A DNA stretch of 64,000 nt from Bog-756 sp035534835 (lineage in GTDB: Bacteria > Actinomycetota > Acidimicrobiia > Acidimicrobiales > RAAP-2). The notes beneath the pieces were generated by a model. The model had not been told where the DNA came from. It did no database searches and saw nothing but the letters and a program-made list of their open reading frames with translations. Position 1 is the stretch's first letter. Each line of letters opens with the position of its first letter. The DNA lies in the NCBI GenBank assembly GCA_035534835.1, contig DATLRE010000014.1, positions 1-64,000 of the forward strand. Reading direction: 5' to 3'. Shown in pieces: positions 61,264-64,000 of the stretch. The position numbers and the translations under genes are program-made.

Positions 61264-61752
61264 TCAGTCGCGGAAGTTCTCGAACTGGAGCGGGATCCCG
61301 AAGTCCTCGGCCTTGAGCGCGGCGATGACGGCCTGGAGGTCGTCGCGCTTCTTGCCACTGACCCGCAGCTGGTCACCCTGGGTCTGGGAGGAGACGCCCT
61401 TCAGGTTGAGGTCCTTGATGAACCGGTTGATCTTCTTGGCGTGGTCGGACGAGATGCCGGCCTGGATCCCGAGACGTTGGCGGGCGGTGCCCTTCGAGGC
61501 CTCCTCGACCTTGCCCACGTCGAACGACTTGAGCGAGACCTCCCGCCGGACCATCTTCTCCTGGAGCACCTGGTAGAGGGCGCGCAGCCGGTCCTCGGTC
61601 GAGGAGGAGAGGACGAGCTCCGTGTCGCTCAGCTCGATGGCCGAGTCGGTGCCCTTGAAGTCGAACCGCGTGGTGGCCTCGCGGTTGGCCTGGTCGACGG
61701 CGTTGCGGACTTCCTGCATGTCGACTTCGGAGACGACGTCGAAGGTGGGCAT
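61264..61752 (-). CDS. yajQ: YajQ family nucleotide-binding protein
   Basis: 162 residues. MPTFDVVSEVDMQEVRNAVD, TTRFDFKGTDSAIE, KKINRFIKDLNLKGVSSQ and QLRVSGKKRDDLQAVIA are the YajQ signature. Relatives bind cyclic di-GMP or RNA nucleotides. The ATG is six bases after TACTGT on the minus strand, a leaderless-type start. tRNA-Tyr is divergent. Confidence 0.95.
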   Translation of the reverse strand: MPTFDVVSEVDMQEVRNAVDQANREATTRFDFKGTDSAIELSDTELVLSSSTEDRLRALYQVLQEKMVRREVSLKSFDVGKVEEASKGTARQRLGIQAGISSDHAKKINRFIKDLNLKGVSSQTQGDQLRVSGKKRDDLQAVIAALKAEDFGIPLQFENFRD

Positions 61753-61797
61753 GTCGAAACAGTAGCGCCGCGCGAAGCGGTATCCTTGCCCGCCTGC

Positions 61798-61879
61798 GGG
61801 TCGGTGCCCGAGCGGCCAAAGGGAGCAGACTGTAAATCTGCCGGTTCTGCCTACGAAGGTTCGAATCCTTCCCGGCCCA
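61798..61879 (+). tRNA. tRNA-Tyr(GTA)
   Basis: 82 nt. Acceptor GGGTCGG pairs with CCGGCCC; anticodon stem CAGA/TCTG with loop holding GTA; long variable arm; T-arm GAAGG-TTCGAAT-CCTTC. No CCA is encoded. Confidence 0.95.
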
Positions 61880-61969
61880 CGCAGGAAGTGCCCCGGTCGG
61901 AGCGCGTACCCCGCCCTCCGGCCGGGGGCCGCGTCCGTCCCTGCCCGCCCGCGTGTGGGGAACGGGTGG

Positions 61970-63343
61970 TCAGACGCCCGCCGCGGTGGCGGCGAGCAGG
62001 GTCGGCCACGGAGCCTCGTCGAGCGCCGTCAGGGGCTGCCGGAGCGTGAAGATGTCGACGAACAGCGCGGCGGCGGCCGGGTCGTCGTCGATGGTGGTGC
62101 CCAAGCGCGCGAAGCGGAGCAGGCGGTCGAGGTCGTCCTCGGGGAAGTCGCCCCGGGTGCCGGGGGTCAGGATGTCGGAGCCGGCGGCGATCGCCCATGG
62201 GGCCCGCGTCGCCTCGAACGCCCGTGGGGCGAAGACCTCGGCCACGTCGTCGAGGGAGCCGCCGTACGAGGCCCGCTCCGTCAGCGCGTCGTCGAGCGCA
62301 CGGGCCTGCAGTGCCGCCGACGACATGCCGTGGCCGTAGACGGGGTTGACCTGGCAGACCGCGTCCCCCAGCAGGACGAGTCCGCGGGGGAACCGCGGCA
62401 TCCGCTCCACGTGCCGGCGGACGGAGCGGGGGAAACGGAAGGCGTGCGGTCCGTCGACCACCGTCGCCGTGGCCACGAGGTCGTGCCACATCGGCGACGC
62501 CAGGGTGGCGCCGAACGCCCGCCACGCAGGTTCCGGCGTCGGCGGGTAGTCGCCGAACCGGCCGCCGAGGCCGGCCATCCACAGGCCGTCCTCGATCGGG
62601 ACGAGGTAGCCGGCGCGGGTCGGCGTGGCGCTCGCCGGGTCGGGTACGACCATGACCCCCGAACCCTCGAGCGCACGGGGGTCACGGGGCCGCACCACGG
62701 CGCTGGCGTAGGCGAAGTCGCACTGGATCACGGACTCCTCCGGTGGGTCGCAGCCCAGCGCCGGCAGCCAACCGAGGGACCGGGCCGCGCGTCCCGAGGT
62801 GTCCACCACGAGCCCGGCGGCGACGCGGGCGCCGTCCTCGAGCTCGACGCCGGTGACGGCGCCGCCGTCGACCACGGGAGCGTGGACGGCGTGGCCGCCG
62901 AGGACCGTCACCCCCGGGAACTCGGACAGTCGGCGCCGGACGACGTGTTCGAGGAGGCCCCGCGACATGGAGTAGGAACCGATCCCGGTCGCCAGGGGCT
63001 CCGGCCGGTACACGGCGGCGAGGTACGACCGGCCCTCGGGGCGGATCACGCACAGGTCCTGGCCGAACCGGGTCCGTACGGCACCCGCCTCGAGGAGGTC
63101 GTCGCCGAGCCCCGGGAAGTACCGCGACGCGATGTCGAACCCGCCGGGCAGCAGGGTGTGGAGGTGCCGGCCCTGGGGAATCCCCCGACGGCACATCGGT
63201 TCGTCGGGGAGCACGTCCCGGTCGAGGACGACCACCTCGCCGAAGTGGTCGGCCAGGACCCGGGCGGCCAGCAGCCCGGCCACGCCCGCTCCCATGACCA
63301 CCGCCCGGTCGCCGCCGGCGACCCGCCCGCCCCGTGCATCCAT
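61970..63343 (-). CDS. FAD-dependent oxidoreductase (geranylgeranyl reductase/halogenase-like)
   Basis: 457 residues. FAD loop VMGAGVAGLLAARVLADHFG, then PQGRHLHTLLPGG, and the second FAD motif LLGDAVCQVNPVYGHGMSSA. This is the group 2 flavin monooxygenase/halogenase/geranylgeranyl-reductase superfamily; the halogenase WxWxIP motif is not seen. The substrate is probably a lipid or aromatic compound. AGGAG upstream of ATG 63343 supports the start. Confidence 0.8.
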   Translation of the reverse strand: MDARGGRVAGGDRAVVMGAGVAGLLAARVLADHFGEVVVLDRDVLPDEPMCRRGIPQGRHLHTLLPGGFDIASRYFPGLGDDLLEAGAVRTRFGQDLCVIRPEGRSYLAAVYRPEPLATGIGSYSMSRGLLEHVVRRRLSEFPGVTVLGGHAVHAPVVDGGAVTGVELEDGARVAAGLVVDTSGRAARSLGWLPALGCDPPEESVIQCDFAYASAVVRPRDPRALEGSGVMVVPDPASATPTRAGYLVPIEDGLWMAGLGGRFGDYPPTPEPAWRAFGATLASPMWHDLVATATVVDGPHAFRFPRSVRRHVERMPRFPRGLVLLGDAVCQVNPVYGHGMSSAALQARALDDALTERASYGGSLDDVAEVFAPRAFEATRAPWAIAAGSDILTPGTRGDFPEDDLDRLLRFARLGTTIDDDPAAAALFVDIFTLRQPLTALDEAPWPTLLAATAAGV

Positions 63344-63645
63344 TCGACCGCCACACTCCTCGCGTCGGGGGTGGGCGCGTCCCCGTCGACCGCCGGACCC
63401 CTCACCCACTCCATCGTCCGGGTGGCCGTCGAGCTTGAGCCGGGTGGCGGGGAGGCTCTGCGGCGGGGGAGGGCCCGCCGACCCCGGGCCCTCCCATTGG
63501 TTACAATGACGTTACGGATTGACTGTGTTCAGGGCCCGTCCCGGTGGGGCGGGACTGTCGGGGGACGTGCAGCCGCTCCGTGCAGGACCCCGCCGGCCAC
63601 CCGCCGGCCTTGCCGGACCGGTCGATCCAGGAGAGTCCCAACCTC
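63344..63645. other. Intergenic region upstream of partial membrane protein
   Basis: 302 bases without a gene. It carries TACAAT (63502-63507), one of the best -10 hexamers in the window, embedded in a GTTAC-N6-GTTAC repeat, and a ribosome-binding site AGGAGAG near 63629. Little else is recognisable. Confidence 0.5.
63500..63515 (+). promoter_or_regulatory. GTTAC-N6-GTTAC direct repeat (MtrA/GlnR-like)
   Basis: Two GTTAC units 11 bases apart, one helical turn, match the GTnAC-N6-GTnAC layout bound by OmpR-type regulators such as MtrA and GlnR. The repeat overlaps a TACAAT -10 hexamer. Confidence 0.4.
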
Positions 63646-64000
63646 ATGCCATCGGAACGCACAGCGGCGGCAGTGTCCGAGGACGAACGGCCCGTCCACG
63701 ACGAGGTGTCCGGTGCCCGGAACCACGCCGTGGTCCGCTCGCTCCTGTCGTACGCCGACACGGTGCGCGACCGGCTCGGCGGCCCGACGGACGCGTTCGA
63801 GGTGACCGAGGAACCGGACGGGCCGATCGACACCCGCGGTCTGGTGTGGCGCCCCGCCCTGCTCGGCTTCGTGGCCGTCCTGGCCGTCGCCGTCGGCTCC
63901 TCGCTGCCCAGTTCGCCGTTCAAGCTCGAGATGCCCGGCGTCTGGTTCTTCGGCGAGCCCAGCACCAGTGCCCCCAGCCACTGGGGCGTCTACTTCTCGT
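63646..64000 (+). CDS. Integral membrane protein, possibly polyprenol-phosphomannose mannosyltransferase (3' partial)
   Basis: 118 residues before the window edge. A hydrophilic N-terminus is followed by WRPALLGFVAVLAVAVGSSL, a membrane helix, then PSSPFKLEMPGVWFFGEPS. The GSxLPxSPF...PGxWFFGxP pattern resembles the start of MptB-like mannosyltransferases of cell-wall lipoglycan synthesis, but too little is visible for certainty. AGGAGAG lies about 11 bases before the ATG. Confidence 0.5.
   Translation, partial: MPSERTAAAVSEDERPVHDEVSGARNHAVVRSLLSYADTVRDRLGGPTDAFEVTEEPDGPIDTRGLVWRPALLGFVAVLAVAVGSSLPSSPFKLEMPGVWFFGEPSTSAPSHWGVYFS

Noticed and set aside
1..64000. CRISPR array, insertion sequence, prophage or integrative element
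   Set aside because: No regularly spaced direct repeats, transposase, integrase or terminal repeats were seen, and tRNA genes show no flanking duplicated ends.

Overview
This is 64 kb of a high-GC actinobacterial chromosome, most likely from class Acidimicrobiia. The evidence is a secreted protein ending in GYWLVGSDGGIFxFG repeats (position 1-2148), a mycothiol-dependent formaldehyde dehydrogenase, an actinobacterial DUF3097 protein, a MarP-type periplasmic protease, and heavy GTG start use with many leaderless-type promoters. I see no transposase, integrase, phage module or CRISPR array. Gene content and codon use look like an ordinary chromosomal core with some accessory catabolic genes.

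Layout. 1-2148: secreted repeat protein, cut by the window edge. 2216-9260: small catabolic and redox genes (alpha/beta hydrolase with a D-2-hydroxyacid dehydrogenase, crotonase-family enzyme, mscR formaldehyde dehydrogenase divergent from a TetR regulator, PLP decarboxylase). 9315-14079: two methyltransferases, a repeat lipoprotein and a MarP-like protease behind a tiny upstream ORF. 14139-18805: a GH15 hydrolase with a lysine/alanine-rich tail, an MBL hydrolase, and a cytochrome P450 whose promoter holds a DevR/DosR-like box and a KstR-like palindrome. 18867-20918: an atypical tRNA-Lys divergent from lysS, then tRNA-Ser. 21298-26239: a solute-binding lipoprotein, then a leftward operon tadA-TetR-oxidoreductase-sulfotransferase; a shared 28-bp inverted repeat lies before the lipoprotein and before the oxidoreductase.

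26310-31782: informational genes (SPOUT methyltransferase, SCO1-like protein, tRNA-Ser, SRP RNA, dnaX, recR) and a SixA-type phosphatase. 32763-43819 holds most of an ethylmalonyl-CoA pathway: thiolase, 3-hydroxybutyryl-CoA dehydrogenase, crotonyl-CoA carboxylase/reductase, ethylmalonyl-CoA mutase, methylmalonyl/ethylmalonyl-CoA epimerase and an acyl-CoA carboxylase beta subunit with an epsilon-like partner. Together they would convert two acetyl-CoA units, via acetoacetyl-, 3-hydroxybutyryl-, crotonyl- and ethylmalonyl-CoA, toward methylsuccinyl-CoA and later propionyl/methylmalonyl-CoA, allowing assimilation of C2 units, fatty acids or steroid side chains. Interspersed are a degenerate GIY-YIG protein and an unknown two-TM protein preceded by tandem DevR-like boxes.

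43926-64000: lipase, S51-type peptidase, two peptidyl-prolyl isomerases, lysC-asd (aspartate pathway), phoU, type II NADH dehydrogenase, rmuC, UDP-sulfoquinovose synthase, citrate synthase, TesB thioesterase, beta-glucosidase, GtrA, a COG4280-like membrane protein, yajQ, tRNA-Tyr, a flavin oxidoreductase and the start of a membrane protein. Convergent gene pairs are often separated by strong GC hairpins. Product calls come from reading motifs in the translations; no database search was run.
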